Counted from the first letter of the stretch, positions 18,415 to 28,232 are shown. The stretch: DNA of 64,000 nucleotides from Salipaludibacillus agaradhaerens (GCF_002019735.1 NZ_KV917378.1:925869-989868); one strand, 5' to 3'. Made by a program: numbers and translations. The notes: generated by a model from the sequence alone, not told the origin.

Positions 18415-18600
18415 ATGATAATGGGAATCATTACGCTCCTGATCACTATTTTTGCTATTATTGGGGGCTACAAGGAATTAAAGCGTAAAAATTTCTTTGC
18501 TGTAGGTTTTGCCGCAATTTCAGTGGCTGTGTTTGGATGGTTTTCAATCCGTACATTAATAGCCTTCTTTTTATACGGCGGTGGGGGAACTGTCGGGTAA
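18415..18600 (+). CDS. yqgW: DUF2759 small membrane protein YqgW
   Basis: 61 residues (59 if the second ATG at 18421 is used). Two hydrophobic helices separated by a short basic loop YKELKRKN, then FFLYGGGGTVG. Matches the DUF2759 family at the same locus in bacilli. AAGGAGG lies before the start. Function unknown. Confidence 0.85.
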   Translation: MIMGIITLLITIFAIIGGYKELKRKNFFAVGFAAISVAVFGWFSIRTLIAFFLYGGGGTVG

Positions 18601-18610
18601 CATTGCATGT

Positions 18611-18642
18611 AAAAGAGCTGTCTGTTTATAGACAGCTCTTTT
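18611..18642. terminator. Bidirectional terminator between yqgW and yqgV
   Basis: AAAAGAGCTGTC pairs with GACAGCTCTTTT over 8 bases. It sits between convergent genes. Confidence 0.88.
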
Positions 18643-18651
18643 ATTTACGAA

Positions 18652-18969
18652 TTAATCCGTTCCATCTATTAATTTTTTATTTACCACTGCTACCTTACTT
18701 TTCATTGATGACACTTTATCTCTTCGATCATCTATGCGAATATTCATTGCGACACGTTTGTGGCCTAAGTTAAAAGGCACCTCTTGAATCTGCTTAAGAA
18801 TCTCATATAAATCATCAACTTCTCCTTCTAGAATTGTACTCATCGGTGTTAATTGATAGTTAATTGTCAACTTTGAGCTCTTTAAAAGGCGATGTACTTC
18901 AGCCACTACATCAGACACACTTGTTGTCCCAGCTCCTAAAGGCATAATGGTTACATCAGCTATTGCCAA
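18652..18969 (-). CDS. yqgV: YqgV, MTH1187/DUF77 thiamine-binding-like protein
   Basis: 105 residues from a TTG at 18969 behind AAAGGAGGGAG. Small ferredoxin-like fold of the UPF0045/YkoF-related family: starts AIADVTIMPLGAGTTSVSDV, and has YQLTPMSTILEGEVDD in the middle. Homologues bind thiamine or hydroxymethylpyrimidine; the role is not established. Single gene. Confidence 0.88.
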   Translation of the reverse strand: MAIADVTIMPLGAGTTSVSDVVAEVHRLLKSSKLTINYQLTPMSTILEGEVDDLYEILKQIQEVPFNLGHKRVAMNIRIDDRRDKVSSMKSKVAVVNKKLIDGTD

Positions 18970-19179
18970 TTTACTCCCTCCTTTTTTTAAACGAAGACAC
19001 GTTTCTTTTAAAACTTTCTAAACGCCTTTTTCTCAAACGATAGGGCCTTTTGTTATCTGCATATAATTCATGAGCACTACCCTCATGTATGTTTTAATTT
19101 TTAGATCATTTACTATAGGAATACATAGTCACTCAGGATTTCCCTAAATGAAGACCATTCGTTGCACCTTGCTTGTTAG

Positions 19180-19749
19180 TTAGTTACTTACCTGGGAAAC
19201 CCAATAGTATTGGCTAATTTGTTTTTCGAGTACTTCATTAAGTGTTACTTCTTGAGAGAGGGGCAATCGATGCTCCACCCATGTATGATAATAGTTAATG
19301 GCAACTGTATCTTCTTCTTCTAATGGTTCTGCTAAGCGAAACGTTGCTTCACCGCTAGGTCCTAATATAGCTTCATCACTCATGTCATTAGGCAAACTCA
19401 TGACAGCGCCATTGGATGTTTTTTTCACCTCATCACTATGGTACAAAGTATCGTCCCCTTGTGTTAATTGCAACATTCCACCAGAAACAGCTGAAGCTTT
19501 TTCATTACCTGAAGCATCTATGATAAGTAATTCTATGTAATCCATACCTGCTAGCCCATCCTTAGGAAAGTCTCCCCACTGCCATTTAATATTTACATGA
19601 GAGTCGTCTAATTGTTCAGTCTGTAAAATGATTGTTTCCTGTAACTCTTCGTTTGTCACCTCTTCTGTCCCGCTTAAACTAGCATAGCCAAATATAAATA
19701 GCCCAAGCATCACACCAATTGGAAGTAATAAAACGACTTTATTTCCCAT
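19180..19749 (-). CDS. Membrane-anchored protein of unknown function
   Basis: 189 residues. One N-terminal membrane helix (about 4-25, VVLLLPIGVMLGLFIFGYA) and an extracellular domain rich in Glu/Asp. There is no lipobox, no repeats and no Cys. I do not recognise it. AAAGGGG precedes the ATG. It stands alone between yqgV and the yqgU region. Confidence 0.7.
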   Translation of the reverse strand: MGNKVVLLLPIGVMLGLFIFGYASLSGTEEVTNEELQETIILQTEQLDDSHVNIKWQWGDFPKDGLAGMDYIELLIIDASGNEKASAVSGGMLQLTQGDDTLYHSDEVKKTSNGAVMSLPNDMSDEAILGPSGEATFRLAEPLEEEDTVAINYYHTWVEHRLPLSQEVTLNEVLEKQISQYYWVSQVSN

Positions 19750-19947
19750 TTTGCTAAAACCCCTTTAGTTTTTATCAAACAAAATTAATTATTGATTTTC
19801 ATTAAAGAAAAAATGGTAAAAGAAAACAGCGGTAACATGGTACTACAGAAAAAATACTGAGCCAAATGACGATTTGACACCTTATAGCTTCAATAGAGGC
19901 CACTCCCCCAAGTATAAGACCGGTCATCATTTCTGGCAACTGAATTA

Positions 19948-19978
19948 CCCCAATGTTTTCAGACCATCTACATTGGGG
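19948..19978. repeat. Hairpin in a 580-base non-coding gap
   Basis: CCCCAATGT (19948-19956) pairs with ACATTGGGG (19970-19978). It is one of three structured elements between 19750 and 20327, where no ORF is visible; the others are repeat copy B and the stem at 20233. Confidence 0.5.
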
Positions 19979-20035
19979 ATCATTACAGCTTTAACAATTT
20001 TTTTATGACAGGGATAAGCCCTTGCTCTTCGATTG

Positions 20036-20187
20036 TTTTATACAGATCACCGTTCGTCAAACGCCCTGCTCTAAATAGAGAGCAGAGGCAGATCTATTTA
20101 GGCCAGATAACGGACGCTAATGTTCTGATTCACGCAACAAACAATCAATGGAAGACGATGGTCACCCACTGATTGAAGGTTCGTTTT
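20036..20187 (-). repeat. Dispersed hairpin repeat, copy B (reverse orientation, near full length)
   Basis: Read on the minus strand it aligns with copy A: CTTCAATCAGTGG, CCATTGATTG, ACATTAGCGTCCGTTA, CTAAATAGAT, AGCAGGG, ACGAACGGTGATCTGT. It lies downstream of yqgU, and is the only copy in reverse orientation. Confidence 0.75.
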
Positions 20188-20232
20188 ATATCACGGTGAC
20201 CAACATATCGGTTTAACAGCTTAAGAGCCTAT

Positions 20233-20269
20233 CACGGTTAAAATATCTCCTTCAAATATTTTAACCGTG
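20233..20269 (-). terminator. Long perfect stem downstream of yqgU
   Basis: CACGGTTAAAATAT (20233-20246) and ATATTTTAACCGTG (20256-20269) are perfect complements with a 9-base loop. They lie about 60 bases after the yqgU stop. There is no clear T-run, so terminator function is likely but not certain. Confidence 0.5.
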
Positions 20270-20327
20270 AGGAATCAACTTTTTCGGCTTAAATAATCGG
20301 CACTATTTGGCCATCCTTAAACATGAT

Positions 20328-21413
20328 TTACGGTATTAAAAAGTCGGATTCATCTGTTTCTACATTAAGAAGTATGTCTAATTTCTCTCCTGTTAATATG
20401 AACTGTCCGTCAGGCGAGATTTCGATGGATGATGATTCAGAAAAGGTATCTAATTCCTGTTTCTCCATAGACTTGATCTCTAGCATCACTAGCGAAAAAC
20501 GTGAGTTATCGCTAATTGGCTCATAATAATAGAGGACATTATTTTGATAACTCAGTTCTGGAACCCACCAGTCTCCAGATTCGGTCATAAACGAGGGAGA
20601 CTCCCACTCTTCTAAAGGTTCTTTTGTATTCAAATCATGAAGCTGAAACCTTGATATTAAACGAGATTCTTCTTCTGTAGAAACTGTTAAATAGTAATCT
20701 GACGATAACCCATAAAACATGATCACCTCATCATGAAGTCTTTGATCACTGTCAAACGACGAAAAAGGCGATGCTACATGCCACACATTCAAAGGTGCTT
20801 TAAAACCATAAGGATTATCTTGCCAATTTAAATAGGCCAATTTTTCTTTCCCTACCCATTGAGAATAATAAGGAAAATCCATGACCGTCTTCCATTCCTC
20901 ACCGCCTAAATGAATCATATATAACTGAGTATTAAATGTCTCATCAAGCATACCTAAAGCGGCGGTCGTATCTTCGTATGGGTTCCAAGAAAATGAAAAA
21001 TCTACACCTTCAATGCTTTTAGACAAAATCTCTGTTCCATGTTCATCAACTATAAATAATGTTTTCTCCGCATAAGATTCACTAACTTTAACAGCGAATA
21101 GAGAATAATTTTCATTAGGATAGACTGCTTCTATTATGCCATTAAAAGAAGCAAAAAATGTTGACTCACCGCTATAAAGGTGATGGCGGAATAACGAACT
21201 CTTACCGTTCCCTTCTGAAACATTATATAGAATATGATCGCTATCAAACCAGCCCACCACTTCAGGGTTAACAGGACTTTCCACTTCTATTGCTTTAACA
21301 GCTAGGCTATCTTGTACAGGAACTGACTCAGTATCTTTTCTCTGTCCCTGATCCACATCCCCTACACAAGCCGTTAGGAGGAACAACATACATAAATACA
21401 CCATGATTCTCAC
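20328..21413 (-). CDS. yqgU: Lipoprotein YqgU, beta-propeller-like
   Basis: 361 residues from GTG at 21413 (AGGGGGAA upstream). Signal peptide with lipobox LLTAC, lipid-modified Cys at about 16. The body has repeated blade-like segments (GWFDSDHILYNVS, FSFSWNPYEDTTAALG, YSQWVGKEKLAYLNW, IEISPDGQFILTG), as expected for a WD40/TolB-like propeller on the outer face of the membrane. Length and locus match YqgU. Function unknown. Confidence 0.8.
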   Translation of the reverse strand: MRIMVYLCMLFLLTACVGDVDQGQRKDTESVPVQDSLAVKAIEVESPVNPEVVGWFDSDHILYNVSEGNGKSSLFRHHLYSGESTFFASFNGIIEAVYPNENYSLFAVKVSESYAEKTLFIVDEHGTEILSKSIEGVDFSFSWNPYEDTTAALGMLDETFNTQLYMIHLGGEEWKTVMDFPYYSQWVGKEKLAYLNWQDNPYGFKAPLNVWHVASPFSSFDSDQRLHDEVIMFYGLSSDYYLTVSTEEESRLISRFQLHDLNTKEPLEEWESPSFMTESGDWWVPELSYQNNVLYYYEPISDNSRFSLVMLEIKSMEKQELDTFSESSSIEISPDGQFILTGEKLDILLNVETDESDFLIP

Positions 21414-21524
21414 TTCTATTCCCCCTATATATTTAAATCTCTTTAAAAAATTTTAATAATTGCTAGTTAGCTTTTACAGTTTCATTGCTCAGCTTTATTA
21501 CAAGATCGGTGATAATATAACGAT

Positions 21525-21598
21525 AAACTTCAATCAGTGGGCGTTTTACTTCATCCCCCACTGATTGTTAGTTTAACTTATCGGACCTTTAGGGGCAG
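21525..21598 (+). repeat. Dispersed hairpin repeat, copy C (short form)
   Basis: Holds hairpin 1 only: CTTCAATCAGTGGGCG and CCCACTGATTGTTAGTT, followed by a degraded CGGACCTTTAGGGGCAG. It lies downstream of glcK. Confidence 0.6.
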
Positions 21599-21679
21599 TT
21601 TATCCACCACCTAAACTTTTCGATCTTATTAAGTTTTGTGTGTGGGGGTTTACCTTAAGAGTGGGATAAGCCACTAACG

Positions 21680-21712
21680 AAAAAAGGATTGAAGACAGGC
21701 TTCAATCCTTCC
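21680..21712 (-). terminator. Terminator of yqgQ-glcK
   Basis: AAGGATTGAAG pairs with CTTCAATCCTT, followed on the minus strand by TTTTTT. It begins immediately after the glcK stop. Confidence 0.88.
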
Positions 21713-21715
21713 CTC

Positions 21716-22693
21716 TCATTCACTGCCATAAGTCTCTTTTGCTAGCCATACCGCTCCAATAACACCAGCGTCATTTCCTAACGTTGCAATATTTATATCT
21801 GTCTCTCTTGCTACTAAGGGAATCGCATATTTTTTAAACGAATCACTAACAAAGTCGAGTAAAAATGTACCTGCTTTGGACACGCCGCCACCAATCACTA
21901 TCGTTTGAGGATTTAAAGAGTTCGCAAGATTTGAAAGTGCAAACCCTAAGTGATCTGCTGCAATTTTAACGACGTGCAGAGCTGTTTCGTCTTCGTTTTT
22001 GGCACCATCAAACACATCTTTAGCGGTTAGAGTCCCTGCTGTTAACAATTGTTTTTGTAAATAACCTTCGTGCTCTCTGCTTTCTTGAATCGCTTTCATA
22101 CCAAGGCGAGCAATACCAGTAGCCGATGCTACTGTTTCAAGACAACCTCTTTTACCACAGTTACAATGCTCTCCGCCTTCTTTTACCGACGTCACATGGC
22201 CAATTTCTCCAGCTAAGCCGCTTTTTCCATGTATAATTTTCCCACGGGCAATGATACCTCCACCTACACCTGTACCAAGTGTAATAGCCACAAGATCCTC
22301 AGCACCTGCGCCTGCGCCTTTCCACTTTTCTCCAGCCGCTGCCAGGTTAGCATCATTGTCTACAACGATAGGTATATTTAATAAAGTCTCTAGTTCAGAT
22401 TGGATATGATAGTCTTTCCACCCCAAATTAACCGCTTCAATAATAATCCCATTTTCTACATCAATATAACCAGGAGCGCCAACACCGGCGGCTTTAAGAC
22501 TCTTGTAATCTATTTTTAACTCGACAGCCTTCTCCTTAACTGTTTGCGCAATATCTGCTGTAATATACCTTCCCTTTTCCGTTCTATTTGTAGGAATTTC
22601 CCATTTGGAAATTATATCTCCTTCTTTTGTAATAAACGCTAACTTGACTGTCGTACCTCCAATATCAATTCCTGCATACACGCTATTTGTCAT
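21716..22693 (-). CDS. glcK: ROK-family glucokinase
   Basis: 325 residues from ATG at 22693; an ATG three codons earlier has no ribosome site. N-terminal phosphate motif AGIDIGGTTVKLAF, the VDNDANLAAAGE region, ALGTGVGGGI, the glucose-binding GLAGEIGH, and the ROK zinc motif CNCGKRGCLE (about 175-184). Phosphorylates free glucose. Second gene after yqgQ, as in B. subtilis. Confidence 0.95.
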   Translation of the reverse strand: MTNSVYAGIDIGGTTVKLAFITKEGDIISKWEIPTNRTEKGRYITADIAQTVKEKAVELKIDYKSLKAAGVGAPGYIDVENGIIIEAVNLGWKDYHIQSELETLLNIPIVVDNDANLAAAGEKWKGAGAGAEDLVAITLGTGVGGGIIARGKIIHGKSGLAGEIGHVTSVKEGGEHCNCGKRGCLETVASATGIARLGMKAIQESREHEGYLQKQLLTAGTLTAKDVFDGAKNEDETALHVVKIAADHLGFALSNLANSLNPQTIVIGGGVSKAGTFLLDFVSDSFKKYAIPLVARETDINIATLGNDAGVIGAVWLAKETYGSE

Positions 22694-22936
22694 TTTTATC
22701 ATCCTTCATTTTTTTCAGTATCTGTCACTCATTGTATCATGAATTACAGCCTGAACCATGAGAGAGATTGAACTTTTTCTAAAAAAAAAACGTTTTCACT
22801 TTCTTGCTTTACTAGTGTTTTATTTCGGTGACTGTCATGCGGGAGAGACACTTATTGACCAATAGAGTTAGTTCGTTGTCCTCACTTTATCAACAAATTC
22901 CAACGAAACTTAAACATGTTTTGTAACAGCTGTTCA

Positions 22937-23140
22937 CTAATTAACGTCCCTTCTTTGTTTGGTTTTTTTTTCTTCTAAAAGAATAAGACGTGCTTCCTTG
23001 TAAAAATTTGTATCAATTATACCAAGTCGATAGAGCTCACTCACTTCTTCTTCGAGAAGAGCTAAATCTGCAAGTTTATCTCCAGTGTAAATATAACTCT
23101 GATAGTTACGAATAAATGTTACTAATTCAAAATAAGTCAT
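22937..23140 (-). CDS. yqgQ: YqgQ family protein (DUF910)
   Basis: 67 residues, helical and acidic: FELVTFIRNYQSYIYTGDKL, then EEEVSELYRLGIID. The small three-helix YqgQ family suspected of nucleic-acid binding. The pairing with glcK, 240 bases downstream, is conserved. Confidence 0.85.
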   Translation of the reverse strand: MTYFELVTFIRNYQSYIYTGDKLADLALLEEEVSELYRLGIIDTNFYKEARLILLEEKKTKQRRDVN

Positions 23141-23187
23141 ACCGTTCGGCTCCTTATCTCTTTTACCACTTCAAGTTTCTATTTTGA

Positions 23188-23697
23188 TTATAGCAGTTTT
23201 ATAATAGCCGCGAATAGAAAAAGTGCTAATGGAACAAAATGTATAAAAGAAACAAACTTTAAAAAAACAAAAAGGCGCATCATCACTATAAACCCACCTA
23301 TCATAACCCCGGCACACAGAGGTAAAATGACCATTATAACCCATGGTGAAAAGCCACCTGAAGCGGCGAATTCAACACCTAATATAAAGAATAATAAAGC
23401 TATAAAAGCAATATATCCTTTTGAATGATGAGGCATATAACCATAAGATGGATGGTAAATTCCGTAGAGGTAAATGGTGATCCATATTAGTAATAGAAAT
23501 AAAATTACTTTCAAAATAAGGATTGGGATCCATGTAAATAAAGCTGCCCCTAAAATGGCCCCTGTCATTAAAGGAAGCAGTACGATACTAAGTGTTAATA
23601 TTATCAAAGGATAAGGATACCTCACTTGCACTGCTGGCAAAGTCCCGACAGTAAACGATAGGAGAAAGATAAAAAATATCTCACTTAAAAACTGCAT
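23188..23697 (-). CDS. Polytopic membrane protein of unknown function
   Basis: 169 residues if the ATG at 23697 is used (GAAGGGG 9 bases upstream; an ATG two codons earlier is too close). About five hydrophobic helices: near 5-25, 30-50, 55-80, 95-112 and 117-165. No recognisable motif. Directly upstream of yqgQ, with 47 bases between them, so it may head the yqgQ-glcK transcript. Not part of this locus in B. subtilis as I know it. Confidence 0.65.
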   Translation of the reverse strand: MQFLSEIFFIFLLSFTVGTLPAVQVRYPYPLIILTLSIVLLPLMTGAILGAALFTWIPILILKVILFLLLIWITIYLYGIYHPSYGYMPHHSKGYIAFIALLFFILGVEFAASGGFSPWVIMVILPLCAGVMIGGFIVMMRLFVFLKFVSFIHFVPLALFLFAAIIKLL

Positions 23698-23838
23698 AGT
23701 CATCAGCCCCTTCTCCTGTATAGTCTATGTTAAATGTCTTTCATTAAGGACAAACAATTTTCGATTGCTGAAGGGAACATTGTATTGATATACTAGTAAG
23801 ATAGTGCTTAATTACTTCTAAAAAGGAATGGGAATGAA

Positions 23839-24231
23839 ATGTCTAACGAGAAATTAGAGGATATTCTAAAAAAAGGAATGTATGGAACACCTCAATTAAG
23901 ACCTGAAGAACGCAAATTATTTTTATCCTCTTTTGCAGAAAGGGTTTATTTAGCATTAACAAAATCACAAGTCCGACACCGAGGAATTTATGCCGAAGCT
24001 GAGACAATGATGACGCAACAGAAAAATGCCAAGCTTCTAATTAATGGCGGATTAAGTTACCATGAATACAGTAATTATATTCAGACTGCTAATAAACATC
24101 ATATCCCCTTCACAATTGTGAATGATGGACGCGAATCTCCATTAGGAATAGTTCTCGCAGCGGATAGCCCTGTAAACAGAGAAGATAGCATGTTTGTTAA
24201 AGACGATTTATATCATGATGACATGTCGTAA
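23839..24231 (+). CDS. yueI: YueI family protein (DUF1694)
   Basis: 130 residues. KKGMYGTPQLRPEERKLFL near 11-29, FRERV-like FAERVYLALT and the C-terminal half NAKLLINGGLSYHEYSNYI fit YueI, a small cytosolic family of unknown role. AAAGGAATGGG precedes the ATG. In B. subtilis yueI lies elsewhere, so the location differs. Confidence 0.85.
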   Translation: MSNEKLEDILKKGMYGTPQLRPEERKLFLSSFAERVYLALTKSQVRHRGIYAEAETMMTQQKNAKLLINGGLSYHEYSNYIQTANKHHIPFTIVNDGRESPLGIVLAADSPVNREDSMFVKDDLYHDDMS

Positions 24232-24239
24232 TAATAATT

Positions 24240-24262
24240 GAGAGCCGGACTCCCGGCTCTTT
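24240..24262 (+). terminator. Terminator of yueI
   Basis: GAGCCG-GACTC-CGGCTC followed by TTTTC, directly after the stop codon. Confidence 0.85.
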
Positions 24263-24557
24263 TCAAATGGCATTTTCTCGATATTGTAGGCTGTGGTTCA
24301 ATTATAGTCTCTAGACATTTCTTAGTTTTTTGTCTTCGTGTTACTTCCTAACTTAAATGTTCTTCTCCCTAGCTCCCTATGTGTATATCCCATCCCCCCG
24401 GCATATAACTTTCCCTCATATTGTAATAATACATAAAATTCAAAGTTACTTATATCACTCATGGCACTACAAACTTGGCAACTCTAAAAAGGCATATTCA
24501 TTATCCTCCTAGCATATGAAAAAACAGATAGGTTTGTCTAAAGAGGAGGATATGTCT
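24263..24557. other. Intergenic stretch, nothing recognised
   Basis: AT-rich, without an ORF carrying a ribosome site and without clear hairpins. It should hold the promoter of the next gene. Confidence 0.4.
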
Positions 24558-25463
24558 ATGCTAAAAAAAATAAATAAACATTTTTATAAAATCGTGTTTC
24601 TAGCCTTTTTTACAGCTATCGTTCTGTCGTTCACTCCCCTTTCTCCGTGGAGAGCGATGAATGAAGTTTTCATATTTTTTCCTGAGGATGATAACGTTTA
24701 TTTTAAAGAAGCGCGTACCTCTCTCGAATTATTAAGCAAAAAAGACGACGACGAGTATTCTTTGCGATGGGCCTTTGCATCAGAAACAAATAAGCCTGCT
24801 TTTTTAAGAAAGGATATGTCTATCGTGTTTGAAAATGGTGTTTTTAAAGGGGCTAAAATGCAATCCCTTCAAGAACAATTATTTATTGAAGAAATAACAA
24901 CATTTGATGGGGAAGATAGTGGCCGCTATGATGCTCTAACTTTCCATCATGCTGAGCTTCATTACGAAAAAGATATCTATAAAAGTAAACATGCGTGGAG
25001 TAAAGATCACTTGTATGTTAGTGATTCACCTTTAGCCCCCTTGAGCTCTTTTAAAGAACCATTAAGTGCTCAAGAAAAGGAGAGCCAACAGCTACTTGAT
25101 ACTATCATTAATCAACAGCTGGATTATGTGTTAGAGGGATTACTGGAAGAGTTCCATATTAATCGTGAAGAATATGATGTTTATTCATTGTTAGATCTTC
25201 CTGATTACGCTCAAACACCCCTCCCTGGTCTTAATGAAAAAGAAACCTTCGCCACACTCGGAAGGTTATGGGAAGGCTTTTATCGCTATTATATTCTTGG
25301 CATTAATACGTTTACAGAGGAAACTTACTCACCCATCGGTAATAGTTTACCTCACGTGTTAATCCATCAAGATGGGACACACCTTTTGTTAGTTTATGAA
25401 ATGAAAGATGGGACACGCCAGCAACTTTTGCAAATGATTGATGAAGTAGAAGCCCCCTCGTAA
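24558..25463 (+). CDS. Membrane-anchored protein of unknown function
   Basis: 301 residues from the ATG at 24558. GAGGAGG lies 8 bases upstream; the ATG at 24552 is only 2 bases from it. An N-terminal membrane helix (about 10-32, KIVFLAFFTAIVLSFTPLS) anchors an acidic extracellular domain. There is no Cys and no known motif. Convergent with gluP, whose stop is 5 bases beyond. Confidence 0.7.
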   Translation: MLKKINKHFYKIVFLAFFTAIVLSFTPLSPWRAMNEVFIFFPEDDNVYFKEARTSLELLSKKDDDEYSLRWAFASETNKPAFLRKDMSIVFENGVFKGAKMQSLQEQLFIEEITTFDGEDSGRYDALTFHHAELHYEKDIYKSKHAWSKDHLYVSDSPLAPLSSFKEPLSAQEKESQQLLDTIINQQLDYVLEGLLEEFHINREEYDVYSLLDLPDYAQTPLPGLNEKETFATLGRLWEGFYRYYILGINTFTEETYSPIGNSLPHVLIHQDGTHLLLVYEMKDGTRQQLLQMIDEVEAPS

Positions 25464-25468
25464 AAAAT

Positions 25469-27058
25469 TTAATCATCAATATGCCGTTTTATTTCGGAAT
25501 ATTTTTTTTGGTAGTCCTCATTTTCTGGGGCCACTTCTAGAGCTTTCTCAACACTTTCAAAGGCCTTGTTATAATCACCTAGATCAGAATAAATAAGTGC
25601 TAAATTATAATGGGCTTCATGAAAGTCTGGTACGTCATTCACGACATAAATGAGGTTGGCTTCAGCTTTTTTCAGATCTCCTTGGCGGATTTGGACATAA
25701 GAAAGAAGAAACCTCCCATCAACGGCTAATCTATCATGTGTAATGTGTTCCTCTCCTTTTAAAAATTCAGTAAAGTAGTCATGGGCCTCGTCAAATGCCT
25801 CTTCTTCAATTGCTTCGACTCCCATTTGATAATACACAAGAGATGTTTGTTCAGAATAACCGCTTTGAGAAAAGCCAATCCAGATGAGTGTAGCGGTACC
25901 AACCACTGTTACAAGAAAAGCCGGGAGCTTTATTGTCCTCTCTTTTTGTCCAGGAAGTCCTACAATAGCAGAAGCAAAGAAACCACCAATTAAACCACCG
26001 ATATGGGCTCCGTTATCCACCATTGGTACAATAAAACCAAATGAAAGATTAATAGCGAGTATCACGATGACGTTCATACCCATTGTGCGAAAAAACAGTC
26101 GTTTATGGATAAGTCCAAAATATAATAATGCCCCAAAACAACCGAAGATCGCGCCACTAGCTCCAGCTGACACGTTATCATTAAACACAAAACTAGCTAT
26201 AGATCCTAAAAGTCCGGCTAAAAAATAAATAACGAAAAACCGTTTCGTTCCAAAAATTTTTTCCACAGCACTACCTAGGTAAAATAAAGCTAATGAGTTC
26301 ATCATTAAATGAACGATGCCAATATGTAAAAACATAGCAGTAATGAACCGCCACCATTCTCCTTCAAGAATAAACGGATCAAATTTTGCCCCGAAACGAA
26401 CTAAATCAAATGTATTCATTGAAGAACCATTCATTTCAACCCAAACGTAAACAGCGACAATAATTCCGAGCAATAAAAACGTCAATCGAGTCTTTCCATG
26501 TAATAATAAGTTTTTTTCTTTTTCTTCCCGTTTTTTTATCGATGTTCTCACAGCTGATTTTAGCGTACGTAAAATGTGTTCTTCCTGCTCTGACGTGACG
26601 ATATATGTTTCTTCCATATAAGGAGGCATCTCCTGTAGTTGCCACTCTGTAGCCAATGGAAACAGATGATGCTTCAACTCTTCGAGTGGTATGAGGATGG
26701 TCCTGAATTGCTTTTTTCCACCACTTGTAAGTGGAAGCGGTTGTGATAAAAGCTGTTCATAATCATCAACAGGTACATCAGAAGAAAGGATAATATTACT
26801 TACATTAGCTTGACGTAAACCTAACTTTTTTCTTATCTTATTTGCCTGATCAAATGCCTTATTAATATCACGTTTTAGTTCATTACTCCAATCATAATTT
26901 TTGCGACTCAGTCTTATCAAATGATAGGGTTCACGACGATCATCTTCAATCCACGCTACCTCTTCTTGTTCATTTAAATGAACAAGGCGCATGTCTTCCC
27001 TAGTAGTTAAATGGTGCAATGTCTCCCAAAACCTGATGGATTGAGTAAAAACATTCAT
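25469..27058 (-). CDS. gluP: Rhomboid protease GluP with TPR tail
   Basis: 529 residues. A cytosolic N-domain (1-190) is followed by the rhomboid core of six to seven helices. The catalytic Ser is about 301 in AGASGAIFG and the His about 352 in GAHIGGLIGGF; HLMMNS (about 250-255) is the loop-1 motif. C-terminal tetratricopeptide repeats cover about 400-520. Homologues cleave membrane proteins, including the Mg transporter MgtE in B. subtilis. Start overlaps the HAD gene stop (ATGA), so the two are coupled. Confidence 0.94.
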   Translation of the reverse strand: MNVFTQSIRFWETLHHLTTREDMRLVHLNEQEEVAWIEDDRREPYHLIRLSRKNYDWSNELKRDINKAFDQANKIRKKLGLRQANVSNIILSSDVPVDDYEQLLSQPLPLTSGGKKQFRTILIPLEELKHHLFPLATEWQLQEMPPYMEETYIVTSEQEEHILRTLKSAVRTSIKKREEKEKNLLLHGKTRLTFLLLGIIVAVYVWVEMNGSSMNTFDLVRFGAKFDPFILEGEWWRFITAMFLHIGIVHLMMNSLALFYLGSAVEKIFGTKRFFVIYFLAGLLGSIASFVFNDNVSAGASGAIFGCFGALLYFGLIHKRLFFRTMGMNVIVILAINLSFGFIVPMVDNGAHIGGLIGGFFASAIVGLPGQKERTIKLPAFLVTVVGTATLIWIGFSQSGYSEQTSLVYYQMGVEAIEEEAFDEAHDYFTEFLKGEEHITHDRLAVDGRFLLSYVQIRQGDLKKAEANLIYVVNDVPDFHEAHYNLALIYSDLGDYNKAFESVEKALEVAPENEDYQKKYSEIKRHIDD

Positions 27059-27804
27059 AATGTTCTTCCTTCCGTCACTAATCTTATCAATTCACTTTTT
27101 AGATCTTTAAATGTAGTAACCTCTTTAAGTACAGGATGACCTGTCGTTCGCTGTTCTCCCCGGTTATTAAAGAAGATGGCCTCCCATCCAGCATCAACCG
27201 CTCCCACAACATCAAGTTCCCAAGAATCACCAACAAAAATACATCTCGAACTAAAAACATTCAATTCCGTTTCAACCCACTTAAAAAACTGTTTATCAGG
27301 TTTAGTAAAGCCTATTTCTTCAGAGATAAAAATATTTTTACGTTCAAAAGCATGTAAAATTCCTAATTTTTTAATTTTATTGGACTGTGTTTTCACGTTG
27401 CCGTTTGTCATTATTGCAAGCTTTACTTGTTGATTGGAGATGGTTTGTAATAAATCCTGTAAACCTGGAAATGGCACACTGTAATCATCTATAATACTGT
27501 CATAATAATGATGAAAAGCATCCGCTAAGTCATTAGTTGAAGGGAGCTCTAACGCCGTCATCGTCTTACAAAATCTTTTTCTGCGATACTCACTCCTAGT
27601 AAGTTTATCTTGCTCATAGTCCTCCCAATAATTATCACAGTTAAACTTAAATAAAGAGAAAAACGTATCCTCATCTACTGTATGCAAGTTGGTGTCAATT
27701 TTATCCTGAAATATCTTAAAGCACTGCTTTATTGCGCATTCAAAAGCGTCTTCATGACTAAATAAGGTGTTATCTAGATCAAATGCGACTAACTCCCATC
27801 TCAT
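27055..27804 (-). CDS. HAD-superfamily phosphatase (YjjG-like)
   Basis: 249 residues. Motif I FDLDNTLF (about 8-15), cap domain (16-95), motif II IMTNGN (about 130-135), motif III Lys in GFTKPDKQFF (about 164-173) and motif IV VGDSWELDV (about 191-199). Probably a nucleotide or sugar phosphatase; the substrate is unknown. Translationally coupled to gluP. Confidence 0.88.
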   Translation of the reverse strand: MRWELVAFDLDNTLFSHEDAFECAIKQCFKIFQDKIDTNLHTVDEDTFFSLFKFNCDNYWEDYEQDKLTRSEYRRKRFCKTMTALELPSTNDLADAFHHYYDSIIDDYSVPFPGLQDLLQTISNQQVKLAIMTNGNVKTQSNKIKKLGILHAFERKNIFISEEIGFTKPDKQFFKWVETELNVFSSRCIFVGDSWELDVVGAVDAGWEAIFFNNRGEQRTTGHPVLKEVTTFKDLKSELIRLVTEGRTL

Positions 27805-27964
27805 AATCCTCTCACCTCAGACTACATTATAACAAAAGCTCATTAAAAACTATATTTATGAGACACATTTTACTTTGTTTTCACAAACGTATTTAGCCAT
27901 AAAAAAATGAGCATCCCTATTTACTTAGATAGTGAATGCCACATTGTTTTGATATTTAGTTTTT

Positions 27965-28138
27965 CTACCTAAAGGTCTCATAAATCATTTTTTCTCTAAC
28001 AGCAGGAATTCTCATTAACATTGCTACCGACAAGCGACGCAGCCATCTTTTTGACAATAGTTTATTTAAAACACGATAGCGATATCTTAGGATTAAAGTC
28101 GCCATAACAATAGCAATAAAAGATGTTAACCATCTCAT
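27965..28138 (-). CDS. yqgO: Small protein YqgO
   Basis: 57 residues from ATG at 28138 (AAAGGAGAG 8 bases upstream). One N-terminal membrane helix, then a very basic stretch RYRYRVLNKLLSKRWLRRL and MLMRIPAVREK. Matches the short YqgO family by position and pattern. Function unknown. Confidence 0.65.
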   Translation of the reverse strand: MRWLTSFIAIVMATLILRYRYRVLNKLLSKRWLRRLSVAMLMRIPAVREKMIYETFR

Positions 28139-28232
28139 TAACCACCACTCTCCTTTACCGTTAGAATGAAACAAAATAGTGTCTTTTATTCCTTAATTCA
28201 CTGACCCAAAATTAGGTATTCATTCAGTATTG